Assembly (NCBI RefSeq): GCF_017873955.1
Contig: NZ_JAGGKS010000005.1
Coordinates: forward strand, 62,001-126,000
DNA length: 64,000 bases
Direction: 5' to 3'
DNA from: Sedimentibacter acidaminivorans
GTDB taxonomy: Bacteria; Bacillota; Clostridia; Tissierellales; Sedimentibacteraceae
Shown here: one piece after another, positions 9,570 through 17,982 of the stretch
Layout: each line of letters begins with the position of its first letter
Position numbering within the stretch: position 1 is the first letter of the stretch
Translations under genes and position numbers: made by a program
Notes under the pieces: generated by a model
The model's database searches: none
What the model saw: only the letters and a program-made list of their open reading frames with translations
Told to the model about the DNA's origin: nothing

Positions 9570-10475
9570 ATGTTTAAAAATTTTATTAACTATGTAGAAG
9601 TAAGGACTAAAATTACAAGTATATTTGCATTTTTAATTTCAATTGCCTTACTATTTTATATGAAGGAATCAATTAATTGGAAATTGACACTTATCTTTTT
9701 TGCAGCTATGTTTATATTTGATTTAACTACAACTGCGATTAATAATTATGTTGATACCAAAACGAATAACGAAAGATTACAATTTAAAAGAAGTACTGCA
9801 CTAATTATTATATATGTGATGTTTTTAATTAGTGCTACACTTGGATTGTATTTAGCATATCTTACAGATTTGGTTGTGCTTTTACTTGGTGCTTTATGTT
9901 TCTTATGTGGAGTATTTTATACTTTTGGCCCTTTACCCATATCAAGGCAGCCGTTAGGTGAATTGTTTTCTGGTTTGTTTTATGGTTTGTTAATACCGTT
10001 TATATTATTATACATAAATATGCCAAAAGGAACATTTATCACATTAAATGTTGATTATCAATCAATTAGCATTAATTTAAAAATTATGCCAACACTGAAA
10101 CTTTTGCTATTCTCAATTGTTCCTTTTTGTACCACTGCAAATATTATGCTTGCAAATAATATTTGTGATTTAGAAAAAGATATTAAAGTTAAAAGATATA
10201 CTTTACCCTATTATTTAGGACATAAATCACTTTATTTATATGCTGGATTGTATTATTTGTCATATGCTTCTGTAATAATAATGGTTGTTTTAAAATTCTT
10301 ATCACCATTATATTTAATATCACTTTTGACATTATTCTTTGTTCAAAAAAACATTAATAAATTTTACAAAGTTCAAGATAAGGAAAAAACATTTATATTA
10401 TCCATAAAGAACTATCTAATAATTATGGGTTCAAATACTATAATTATTTTTATTAGTAGTGTTCCGAAATTGTAG
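9570..10475 (+). CDS. UbiA-family prenyltransferase
   Basis: A 301-residue integral membrane protein with about eight helices. The first aspartate-rich region is NNYVDTKTNNERLQFKR (about residues 51-67), matching the NxxxD pattern that binds prenyl diphosphate through magnesium in MenA/UbiA enzymes. The second is NNICDLEKDIKVKRYTLP (about 194-211), matching DxxxD followed by a basic segment. It would transfer an isoprenoid chain onto an aromatic or other acceptor in the membrane. No menaquinone genes are nearby, so the acceptor is unknown. It is convergent with the cysteine desulfidase gene across a shared terminator. Confidence 0.88.
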   Translation: MFKNFINYVEVRTKITSIFAFLISIALLFYMKESINWKLTLIFFAAMFIFDLTTTAINNYVDTKTNNERLQFKRSTALIIIYVMFLISATLGLYLAYLTDLVVLLLGALCFLCGVFYTFGPLPISRQPLGELFSGLFYGLLIPFILLYINMPKGTFITLNVDYQSISINLKIMPTLKLLLFSIVPFCTTANIMLANNICDLEKDIKVKRYTLPYYLGHKSLYLYAGLYYLSYASVIIMVVLKFLSPLYLISLLTLFFVQKNINKFYKVQDKEKTFILSIKNYLIIMGSNTIIIFISSVPKL

Positions 10476-10494
10476 CTTAGAAAAAAAAAAGAAA

Positions 10495-10525
10495 AGATAA
10501 TTAGTTTTTTAAGAACTAATTATCT
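10495..10525. terminator. Bidirectional terminator between convergent genes
   Basis: A 12-bp stem (10495-10506 with 10514-10525) with a 7-base loop, preceded by an A run and followed by TGTTTT, can terminate transcription from both sides. Confidence 0.8.
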
Positions 10526-10571
10526 GTTTTAATTTTAATATTTATGTTGTAATATTTTTAAAAATCTTATA

Positions 10572-11864
10572 CTAACATTTATTTAGCATAATTTCAAGTA
10601 TAGTACTGTCGGTACTCATCATACCTACGTTTGAGACCTGTGCTAAATTTATAATGGTTTTTTCCGGAGTGCTGTCTAGGATGCCGTTATCATCTGGAAT
10701 GAATATGTTTTCTAAAGCCATTTTTGAAGAGTCAACAGCAGCATCTACAGAAATAGAGAGTTTGTATGAGCATCCAATTTTTGCTCCGTCACATAGCATG
10801 CCAGTAATGCCAGCAACCATGTTATTTATTGAACCCTTTATTTGTTCTTTATTTCCGCCAAGTAAATATGTGAGTCCAGCACTACATCCAACTCCAGCAG
10901 CTACACCACATCCGCATATAGGGGAAAGAGCTCCTAGACGTACTTTTACAAATATAGTAACAAGGTGGCTTAGTGTTACAGCACGTATAATTTTTTCATC
11001 TGAAATATTTTTTTCTTTTCCAATATATGATATTGGAATAATTGCAACCAATCCATGATTGCCAGATCCAGCACTGCTCATTACAGGAAGGAGATATCCT
11101 GACATACGTGCCTCTGATGCCGCTGCAGTGTATGCTTTTGCCATTGAAAAAACGTCAGTAGCTTTATTTTTTAAATACTTTCCTATACCTAGACCGATTT
11201 GTTCTGACAATCCTACATTTGCAATTCTAATGTTCATATTAATTCCATCTTGGATAAATGCGATATCTTCTATTGAAACATTATTAGCAAAATCAATTAA
11301 ATCTTCGATGGAGCACTCTTTAATTTCATATTTAATTTCATTTGAAGTTGGTTTTGACTTTTCCTCATTGAAATTGTTTGAAACTGATGTTGTCTCGTTG
11401 AGTAAAATTTCATCATTTTTACTTTCATGTATTATATTTGTATGAGAATTTTTAATTATAACCGTTGATTTATCAGTATCACCTATTGCCTCAACTTTGA
11501 TATATAGTCCTTGCATCCATTCGTTCAAATTTAATGTAATAATATTTGAATCCATAATTTCCAATGCTCTTTTTATACTTTTATCATCTACATCTTTTAA
11601 AACTTCAAGCATATATGCTGATTTACCTACTACAAGGGCAAGTGCAACAGCAAATATTATACCTCTCTCATTTGTTCCTGGAATTCCTACACTCATTCCA
11701 TTTTTTAAAATATTTTTATCAACTTCAATATTTATTTTTTTTACTTCTGAACCTAATATTTCTTTAGCTCTAGCGACCGCATAACCAACAGCTCCTGGTT
11801 CCGTACAACCCAAAGCTTTGGTTACTTGATTTTTTAATATATCAATGAGTAATTTATCATCCAT
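10572..11864 (-). CDS. cdsB: Iron-sulfur L-cysteine desulfidase (UPF0597/CyuA family)
   Basis: A 430-residue protein of the CyuA/YhaM/CdsB family, which breaks L-cysteine into pyruvate, sulfide and ammonia using an iron-sulfur cluster. The N-terminal GCTEPGA motif (Cys20) and the C-terminal cysteine groups ICGCGVAAGVGCSAG and LCDGAKIGC are the expected cluster ligands and match the related serine dehydratase alpha fold. It is divergent from a sigma-54 activator and has a -24/-12 promoter in the intergenic region, as described for cdsB and CdsR of Clostridioides difficile. Expression should therefore rise when cysteine is in excess. The start ATG has AAGGAG upstream on the minus strand. Confidence 0.9.
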   Translation of the reverse strand: MDDKLLIDILKNQVTKALGCTEPGAVGYAVARAKEILGSEVKKINIEVDKNILKNGMSVGIPGTNERGIIFAVALALVVGKSAYMLEVLKDVDDKSIKRALEIMDSNIITLNLNEWMQGLYIKVEAIGDTDKSTVIIKNSHTNIIHESKNDEILLNETTSVSNNFNEEKSKPTSNEIKYEIKECSIEDLIDFANNVSIEDIAFIQDGINMNIRIANVGLSEQIGLGIGKYLKNKATDVFSMAKAYTAAASEARMSGYLLPVMSSAGSGNHGLVAIIPISYIGKEKNISDEKIIRAVTLSHLVTIFVKVRLGALSPICGCGVAAGVGCSAGLTYLLGGNKEQIKGSINNMVAGITGMLCDGAKIGCSYKLSISVDAAVDSSKMALENIFIPDDNGILDSTPEKTIINLAQVSNVGMMSTDSTILEIMLNKC

Positions 11865-11901
11865 AATGCTATCTCCTTGTTTTACTTTTTATTAGATAAT
11901 T

Positions 11902-11917
11902 TGCAAAATTCATACCA
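11902..11917 (-). promoter_or_regulatory. Sigma-54 (-24/-12) promoter of the cysteine desulfidase gene
   Basis: On the minus strand the sequence is TGGTATGAATTTTGCA, which fits the sigma-54 pattern TGGCAYG-N4-TTGCA with the invariant GG and GC at correct spacing. Transcription should start near 11892, leaving a leader of about 28 bases. Confidence 0.85.
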
Positions 11918-12035
11918 ATATATAAAAAATATAGAGATGTAGTATCTATGGCGTTATTGCGAATTTAAGCGAATAGTAAATATTAAAAATTTATTAAATA
12001 TGATAAATAGATATCAAATATTGTATAAAATATGC

Positions 12036-12041
12036 TATAAT
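12036..12041 (+). promoter_or_regulatory. Probable extended -10 promoter of the sigma-54 activator gene
   Basis: TATAAT at 12036-12041 is preceded by TGC, giving an extended -10 (TGnTATAAT). No convincing -35 box is seen at 17 bp, so this rests on the -10 alone. Confidence 0.5.
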
Positions 12042-12070
12042 TAAATGATTATATACATTTATTATATTTG

Positions 12071-12102
12071 ATAGTTATTTATCATTATTGATAAATAACT
12101 AT
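12071..12102. promoter_or_regulatory. 14-bp-arm inverted repeat, candidate enhancer/operator for the sigma-54 activator
   Basis: Perfect arms ATAGTTATTTATCA (12071-12084) and its complement (12089-12102) are separated by TTAT. The centre is about 170 bp upstream of the minus-strand sigma-54 promoter, a typical distance for an activator site. A related half-site, TGATAAATAGATAT, lies at 12001-12014. No T run follows, so a terminator is less likely. Confidence 0.6.
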
Positions 12103-12165
12103 GTACAAAATTCTTAACAAAATAATTATATATTAATAAATAATAAAATAAAACAGGTGGTTAAA

Positions 12166-13899
12166 ATGAGTTTATTGCTAAGTATAAAAAAAGAGCTCCA
12201 ACATATTGTAGAGGCTATAAATGCAGTTACAAATGTTGATATAATTGTAGTTGATGAACACCTTAAAAGAATTGTTTCTACAGTTAAAAAAGAGTATGAA
12301 TTTGGTACAATTGCTCCAACAAATTCTGCTTTTCATAAAAGTATTATTACTGGGGAACAATTTTTTTTAGAAAATCCCAAAGTCGATCCTATATGTACTG
12401 AGTGTAAAAATTTTGAAAACTGTAAAGAGTTGATTGAATTTTGTATTCCAATAAAATATAAAGACGAAATTATTGGTGTTTTGGGAATGTGCGCTTATGA
12501 TGAAATAGCAAAGGAAAATCTTCTTGCTAATAAAGATAGTTATATGAATTTTGAAAATCAGTTAAGTGATATTATTTCCACTATAATAAGCGAAAAAAAT
12601 AATGCTAAAATGCTTGAGTACAGTTCTTCTAAACTAATGACACTTATAAATTCATTGAAAGACGGAATAGTAATTATAAACAATAATAAAGATATAATTA
12701 CTACAAATAATTATGTTAATGAAAAATTAAACTTGAACCCTAACAAAATGCCAGTTATATGGGAATTGTTGTCAGATAAAATATATAATAAATTAGTAAA
12801 TCAAAATTTCAATGGAGAAGTAGGACCTGTTAAGCTTAATGGAATTGAGTTTATGATTAATTCATGCCCAATAATGATAGGTGATATTCAAGATGGGATA
12901 GTACTATTGTTATCAGATTTTAATAAAATGAGAGAATCAGTTTTAGAATCTAATAGAAAAAAAGACTTGATAACATTTGATGATATAGTGGGAGAGAGTG
13001 AACTGTTGCTACAAGCTAGAAGAGAAGCAATACAGGTAGCTGAAAAAGATGCTTCGGTATTAATCATGGGTGAAACAGGAACTGGTAAAGAAGTTTTCGC
13101 AAGAGCAATTCATTATGCAAGTAGTAGAAGGAATGACGCTTTTATGGCAATAAATTGTGGAGCGATAACTGAAAGTTTAATTGAAAGTGAATTGTTTGGT
13201 TATGAAAAAGGTTCCTTTACAGGAGCAAACAATACTGGAAAACCTGGTAAGTTCGAAACATGTAAAGATGGAACTCTCTTTCTTGATGAAATAGGGGACT
13301 TGCCATTTATGATGCAAGTAAAACTTAATAGGGCTTTAGAGGAAAAGGAAATAACTAGAGTTGGAGGAAATATTTCTATAAAGGTTAATCCAAGGATTAT
13401 TTCTGCAACACATAAGAATTTGTATTCAATGGTTGGGAAAAATTTATTTAGAGATGATCTATATTATAGGCTCAATGTTGTTCCTATATTTCTTCCACCT
13501 TTGAGAGAACGTGGATATGACATAATAGTTCTTTCGAGATATTTTTTAAATCGTTTTGCAGCTGTTTACAACAAGGAATTGAAAGGATTTACTTCTGATG
13601 CGGAAAGATTATTAATGGGATATAATTTCCCCGGAAATATTCGAGAATTAAGAAATCTTGTCGAATATGCTGTTATTTTTGAGGAAGGTAGTTTTGTGGG
13701 AGCGGAAAATTTAAGAAGAAAAATGGGGGCTTATGAAGAAATAGATAATATAAAATTAGAAGACTTAACAAAGGCCTATGAAAAATCTGTTATACAGAAT
13801 AAAATGCAAAAAATTGGTGATAATTTTGAATCTAAAAAAGAGGTAGCAAAACAGCTTGGCATTAGTATAGCTACATTGTATAGAAAACTTGAGGAGTGA
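12166..13899 (+). CDS. cdsR: Sigma-54-dependent transcriptional activator (CdsR/PrdR-like)
   Basis: A 577-residue activator. Residues ~1-125 form a GAF-like sensor with a cysteine cluster (DPICTECKNFENC and EFCIPIKYK) that could sense a thiol, metal or redox signal. Residues ~140-260 look like a PAS domain. The AAA+ domain follows with Walker A GETGTGKE (about 302-309), the sigma-54 contact loop as GSFTGA instead of GAFTGA, and Walker B GTLFLDEIGD. A Fis-type helix-turn-helix ends the chain (KKEVAKQLGISIATLYRKLEE). ATG 12166 is preferred over GTG 12157 because AGGTGG (12155-12160) is the ribosome binding site. Divergence from cysteine desulfidase makes it the likely regulator of that gene. 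Confidence 0.88.
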   Translation: MSLLLSIKKELQHIVEAINAVTNVDIIVVDEHLKRIVSTVKKEYEFGTIAPTNSAFHKSIITGEQFFLENPKVDPICTECKNFENCKELIEFCIPIKYKDEIIGVLGMCAYDEIAKENLLANKDSYMNFENQLSDIISTIISEKNNAKMLEYSSSKLMTLINSLKDGIVIINNNKDIITTNNYVNEKLNLNPNKMPVIWELLSDKIYNKLVNQNFNGEVGPVKLNGIEFMINSCPIMIGDIQDGIVLLLSDFNKMRESVLESNRKKDLITFDDIVGESELLLQARREAIQVAEKDASVLIMGETGTGKEVFARAIHYASSRRNDAFMAINCGAITESLIESELFGYEKGSFTGANNTGKPGKFETCKDGTLFLDEIGDLPFMMQVKLNRALEEKEITRVGGNISIKVNPRIISATHKNLYSMVGKNLFRDDLYYRLNVVPIFLPPLRERGYDIIVLSRYFLNRFAAVYNKELKGFTSDAERLLMGYNFPGNIRELRNLVEYAVIFEEGSFVGAENLRRKMGAYEEIDNIKLEDLTKAYEKSVIQNKMQKIGDNFESKKEVAKQLGISIATLYRKLEE

Positions 13900-13914
13900 T
13901 TGAGTTATTTATTT

Positions 13915-13943
13915 TTGTAATAAATAAGTGGCTGTGATATAAT
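13915..13943 (+). promoter_or_regulatory. Promoter of the radical SAM/acetyltransferase cluster
   Basis: TTGTAA (13915-13920) and TATAAT (13938-13943) are 17 bases apart, and TGA precedes the -10 to give an extended -10. It lies just upstream of the first gene of the cluster, and no further promoter as good is seen within the cluster. Confidence 0.75.
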
Positions 13944-13977
13944 AACGTAATAAAATGATTGGAATTTGGAGAAAAAC

Positions 13978-15066
13978 ATGGAACTTATTAGCGTTGAAAA
14001 TAAAAATAAAAATAAAAAAGATTTTTTAAATTTCTATAAAAAACAATATTTAGATAATCCTTTGAAAAGAGATTCATTATCAAGCCTACTAAAGGGGTTG
14101 TTATATGGGAAATCTTCATTGTGTGAATCAGTTGATTTAGAACCTTTAATAGTATTAGATAAAAATAAAATCATTATGATATGCCTTTTAGCTCATGCAC
14201 ATAGGATGCCAGATTACATTCAAATAGGTTTTTTTGAATCTGATGAATTAAATATGCAAGCATTTAATTTAATTATGGATAAGGCAGAGCAAATGGCTAA
14301 AAGTAAAAATGCTAGTAAAATATCAGGCTCTTTAAATATTCATGTCAATTATGGATTAGGTTTTTTAGCTAGTGATTTTGATAAAGAGCAAAGTTTTGGT
14401 ATGGCTCATAATCCAGAATTTTATAATGAATATTTTATAAAAAATGGTTTTAACACAATAGATATGGTAAGCTATAAGAAAAATATTACTAATATGGACA
14501 ACCTTTTAAGTAGCAAGGCACAAAAGAAATTAGAGGAAAGATATAAGGTAAGAGAAGTTGATTTTAGTAATTTAAAAAAGGAAGCTAGCATTTATACAAA
14601 AATTAATAATGAAGCATTTAGTGAACATTTGTTTTATTATACTAGAAAACAAGAAGAAGATTTAGAGCTGTTTAGAGATTTAAGATTCCTACTTAAATCA
14701 GAAAATTTATTGTTTGTAGAAAAAGATGGAGTGCCAGTTGGATTTATGCTTTGGTATCCTGATTTTAATCAATTGATTAAACCATCAGAAACTGTAGGAA
14801 TAAAAACTGTAATTAAAAATAAATTATTTTCTAATAAAATTAAAACTTTTAAAATTGTAGAAATGGGAGTTATACCAAAAGAAAGAAGTAGAGGCGCAAT
14901 TTTAGCTTTATTTGATTATTGCTTCAAATGTACAAAAGGTAAATTTGATTATCTTGAATCAGGTTGGATATTATCAGAAAATACAAAGTCAAAGAATTTC
15001 GGTATAAAATGGGCAGATGGAGAATCAAAACATTACAAAGCTTACATTAAGGATTTAAGCGTATGA
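13978..15066 (+). CDS. GNAT-like acetyltransferase family protein, first gene of the radical SAM cluster
   Basis: A 362-residue soluble protein that appears to hold two GNAT-like halves. The C-terminal half has a motif-A-like segment, MGVIPKERSRGAILALFDY (about residues 295-313), with the RxxGA pattern that binds the pyrophosphate of acyl-CoA, and a late SGWILSENTKSKNFGIKW region typical of these folds. It would transfer an acyl or aminoacyl group to an unknown substrate. Start ATG 13978 has GGAG at 13968-13971. Its last four bases (ATGA) overlap the next gene, so the two are translationally coupled. Family assignment is by pattern only; the acceptor is not predictable. Confidence 0.6.
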   Translation: MELISVENKNKNKKDFLNFYKKQYLDNPLKRDSLSSLLKGLLYGKSSLCESVDLEPLIVLDKNKIIMICLLAHAHRMPDYIQIGFFESDELNMQAFNLIMDKAEQMAKSKNASKISGSLNIHVNYGLGFLASDFDKEQSFGMAHNPEFYNEYFIKNGFNTIDMVSYKKNITNMDNLLSSKAQKKLEERYKVREVDFSNLKKEASIYTKINNEAFSEHLFYYTRKQEEDLELFRDLRFLLKSENLLFVEKDGVPVGFMLWYPDFNQLIKPSETVGIKTVIKNKLFSNKIKTFKIVEMGVIPKERSRGAILALFDYCFKCTKGKFDYLESGWILSENTKSKNFGIKWADGESKHYKAYIKDLSV

Positions 15067-16037
15067 TAAAATTAAATTCAGTAAATGATTTAGTTATAGA
15101 ATTGAATAAATCGCATGTAATAAATTTATACAATGAATTTAATCAAGAAGCAATTAACATATTAGAATTGTTAGAAAGAATAAATCCATGTGGTCAACAA
15201 TATGAATTGTCAAATAATTGTATTATTGTTTCTTATGAATTTAAAATTAATTTGCTTAACTTTAAAAATATATTTCCACTAAATGTAAAAGTTCAGATTA
15301 TTGGTTTTCCTATATCCATATGTCAAAAAGGATACTTTGGAGACCGAACATTAGTAATGAAATCTATAGAAAATAGAAAAGGATTGAAGATTGTACTTAA
15401 TGATGATATGGAATTTAATAATGGTGGTAGGACTTTATCAACATTTGTTTTTGAAAATAAATTTTCTTCATTTGATGAGTATGTAAATGCACTTAGAAGT
15501 AATTATAGAAGAAGAATTAACAAGGCGTTATTCAATAGAAACAATATTGAAATAAGAAAATTTGATTCTAAAAGTTTTACCACTAATCACTACAAATTAT
15601 ATTTAAGTATAATGGAAAGAACTGAAAATCCTCTAGAAACACTACCAATTGAATTTTTTGTTGATTATGAATCAGAGCTTTATGAATTTCTCGATAAAAC
15701 AACAAAGGAAATAATTGGGTTTATTCAGTTGAAAGTAATAAAGGATAAATTATATTTCTTATTTGGGGGATTTAGAAAGGAAGATGTTGGGAGATATGAT
15801 ATTTACTACAATATGATTCTTAAAATTATAGAAGTTGGTATTGAAAAAAGAATTCACTATATAGATTTTGGTCAAACTGCTGAGGAATGCAAATTGAAAG
15901 TTGGGTGTAAGGAAGTGCCTAAGTATTTGTATGTACATCACAGCAACCCAATTTTAAATTACACTATTCAAAAATTAATTCCATTGTTTTCATACAAACC
16001 ATATAATATAGAACATCACGTGTTCAAACAAGATTAA
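15063..16037 (+). CDS. GNAT/BioF2-like acyl- or aminoacyltransferase
   Basis: A 324-residue protein resembling the BioF2-like and FemAB-like subgroup of the GNAT superfamily. The basic stretch YVNALRSNYRRRINKAL near residues 140-156 and the C-terminal HYIDFGQTAEECKLKVGCKEVPKY (about 263-286) match the usual substrate-binding and late-strand motifs of that group. It has no membrane segment. It overlaps the previous gene by four bases and is followed 18 bases later by the first radical SAM gene. Together the two transferases suggest that the cluster builds an acylated product before radical modification, which is inference. Confidence 0.6.
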   Translation: MIKLNSVNDLVIELNKSHVINLYNEFNQEAINILELLERINPCGQQYELSNNCIIVSYEFKINLLNFKNIFPLNVKVQIIGFPISICQKGYFGDRTLVMKSIENRKGLKIVLNDDMEFNNGGRTLSTFVFENKFSSFDEYVNALRSNYRRRINKALFNRNNIEIRKFDSKSFTTNHYKLYLSIMERTENPLETLPIEFFVDYESELYEFLDKTTKEIIGFIQLKVIKDKLYFLFGGFRKEDVGRYDIYYNMILKIIEVGIEKRIHYIDFGQTAEECKLKVGCKEVPKYLYVHHSNPILNYTIQKLIPLFSYKPYNIEHHVFKQD

Positions 16038-16055
16038 AGCAAAGAGGGGAAATAT

Positions 16056-17339
16056 ATGATTGTTTTTTTAGAAAAGGTTAGAGTAAAAACTATTTTTTCT
16101 GTTTTTGAACCAGTAAAGGTAGAACCTTTAGAACTTTGCTATATAAAAACCGTGTTAAATAATATGAATGTAGAAAACTATTTAATAGATATACTGTTTG
16201 GACTAAAACAACCTAAAAGCATTGAACCAGATATAGTAGTTTTAACTGGGTATAATGTATCAGAAAAAGAAATTATTAAATCAGCACGTCAATATAAAAT
16301 AAAATATCCAAGAGTTAGAATTATAGTAGGGGGAGTTCATATTCAAGGGAATCGTAATGATTTTCGAGTTCGTGATGTTGACTATGTATTTCATTCACAA
16401 AGTTTAAATACTTTTAAATTATTAATAGAAAAAATATTAAGGAATAATAAAGAAGTTCTAAGTACTGGAGTAGATTCTTATGTTGAAAATTCAAGTGGTG
16501 GATATTGGTATATAGGCGATGATGAAATAATATATCAAAATGAAGAAGTTGTTGCTGATAGAAATATATTTTACCAAATATCTAATAAAGTTCGTTATCT
16601 TGAAAAACGAAAAGTTGCTTTAATTAAAAGTGGTGTAGGATGTTTATATAATTGTTCTTATTGTTATTGTAAAGAAGTTAATTCTAATCACTATATAAAT
16701 GCAAACTATAAAAGAATGGCTGAGGAAATGAAAAGTATTGATGCTAATTATTTTTGGATAGTTGATGATGTGCTTTTTTCTACTAGAAGTGATGCCTTAG
16801 AAATGATTGATATAATAAAAAAGGGAAATTTAAAAATTAAAATTATAGCATATTTAAGAGCAGACTTTATCTTGAAGGAAAGAGATTTGCTGAAAGATTT
16901 GAGAGAAGTTGGCCTAGTTGAGGTGATTGTAGGTTTTGAAGCAACAAATAATGATGAATTAAAAGCATATGAAAAAACAACAAATGCACTTGATTACCCT
17001 GAAATTATTCGTATTCTTAGGGAAAATAATATTGACTTAACGGCACTTTTTATGGTACAGCCTGATTATGGAATAAAAGAGTTTAAAAATTTGAGAAAAT
17101 TTATTAAGAATAATTCAATTGATGTATTTAGTATATCAATTTTTACACCTATTAAAGGTACGAAAATCTATGAACAATCAAAGCCAAATTTGACAACACA
17201 AGATCCTAGAAAATTTGATTTCATGCATTTAGTACTTAAATCTAAAATTCCAAAATGGAAGTTTTACATTTTGTTTTACGGTACACATATTAGTTTGTTA
17301 AAATCAATGAGAATTTGGCGATATATTGCAAGGAGATAA
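16056..17339 (+). CDS. B12-binding-domain radical SAM protein 1
   Basis: A 427-residue radical SAM enzyme. The N-terminal ~125 residues form a Rossmann-like B12-binding domain with VGGVHI at 91-96, but without the DxHxxG motif, so any cobalamin would bind base-off without a protein histidine. The radical SAM cluster ligands are Cys196, Cys200 and Cys203 (CLYNCSYC), followed by an extra Cys205 in CYCKE. The middle has IVGFEATNNDELKAYEKTT, the glutamate-rich SAM-binding strand of this class. The C-terminal ~100 residues resemble those of proteins 2 and 4. Such enzymes methylate or rearrange unactivated carbon or phosphorus centres. The substrate is unknown. Confidence 0.85.
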   Translation: MIVFLEKVRVKTIFSVFEPVKVEPLELCYIKTVLNNMNVENYLIDILFGLKQPKSIEPDIVVLTGYNVSEKEIIKSARQYKIKYPRVRIIVGGVHIQGNRNDFRVRDVDYVFHSQSLNTFKLLIEKILRNNKEVLSTGVDSYVENSSGGYWYIGDDEIIYQNEEVVADRNIFYQISNKVRYLEKRKVALIKSGVGCLYNCSYCYCKEVNSNHYINANYKRMAEEMKSIDANYFWIVDDVLFSTRSDALEMIDIIKKGNLKIKIIAYLRADFILKERDLLKDLREVGLVEVIVGFEATNNDELKAYEKTTNALDYPEIIRILRENNIDLTALFMVQPDYGIKEFKNLRKFIKNNSIDVFSISIFTPIKGTKIYEQSKPNLTTQDPRKFDFMHLVLKSKIPKWKFYILFYGTHISLLKSMRIWRYIARR

Positions 17340-17340
17340 A

Positions 17341-17982
17341 ATGAAAAAATCAGACATATGGAATTTTTGGGCAGGAAAATATGATAAATTGTGGGTTCAA
17401 AAATATTCATTAACACCAACGAGAAATTATATTATAAAGGTTGTTTCAGAAATCTATGAAAAGTATAATAGTAATTACAATGAAAAAATTAAAATATTAG
17501 ATTTAGGCAGTGGACCAGGTGAATTAATAGGGGAAATTTCTGATAAATTTAAAAATGTAGAAATAACAGGTGTTGATTTTTCGGAGAAAATGTTAGAAAT
17601 ATCCAAAAAAAGAAACCCTAAAGCTAAACATATAAAAATGGATGTAGCTGAATTGCAGAACTTAAAAGATAAATATAATATAATTATTTGTACTCATTCT
17701 TTTCCATATTACAAAGAACCAGAAAAGGTAATGAAAGAGCTGTTTAGATTATTAGAAGATGATGGAATAATATACATTGGCTTTGCAAGTGGAGATAATT
17801 TATATGATAAATTTGCATTGGGTTTTGTAAAGATTACAACAGGGTCTGCTAATTATCCTTCAGATCAAAATTTCAGAAGATTAAGTCAACCATATTTCAA
17901 AGTGGAAAAATTAAAAATAATAAAGGAAAAATATTTCATGCCTAGGATTGCCATATACTCATTAAAGAAGGTGCGCGTATGA
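17341..17982 (+). CDS. Class I SAM-dependent methyltransferase
   Basis: A 213-residue methyltransferase of the UbiE/Methyltransf_11-like type. Motif I is ILDLGSGPGELIGEI near residues 53-67, the acidic end of strand 2 is VDFSEKML, and the motif IV region reads IIICTHSFPYY. It begins one base after the stop of radical SAM protein 1, with AAGGAGA as ribosome binding site inside that gene, and overlaps protein 2 by four bases. It is therefore part of the same pathway. It probably methylates O, N or C of a small molecule; the substrate is unknown. Confidence 0.85.
   Translation: MKKSDIWNFWAGKYDKLWVQKYSLTPTRNYIIKVVSEIYEKYNSNYNEKIKILDLGSGPGELIGEISDKFKNVEITGVDFSEKMLEISKKRNPKAKHIKMDVAELQNLKDKYNIIICTHSFPYYKEPEKVMKELFRLLEDDGIIYIGFASGDNLYDKFALGFVKITTGSANYPSDQNFRRLSQPYFKVEKLKIIKEKYFMPRIAIYSLKKVRV

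Noticed and set aside
11059-11784. Long open frames on the plus strand opposite the cysteine desulfidase gene
   Set aside because: They are shadows of the minus-strand gene, without ribosome binding sites or family motifs.
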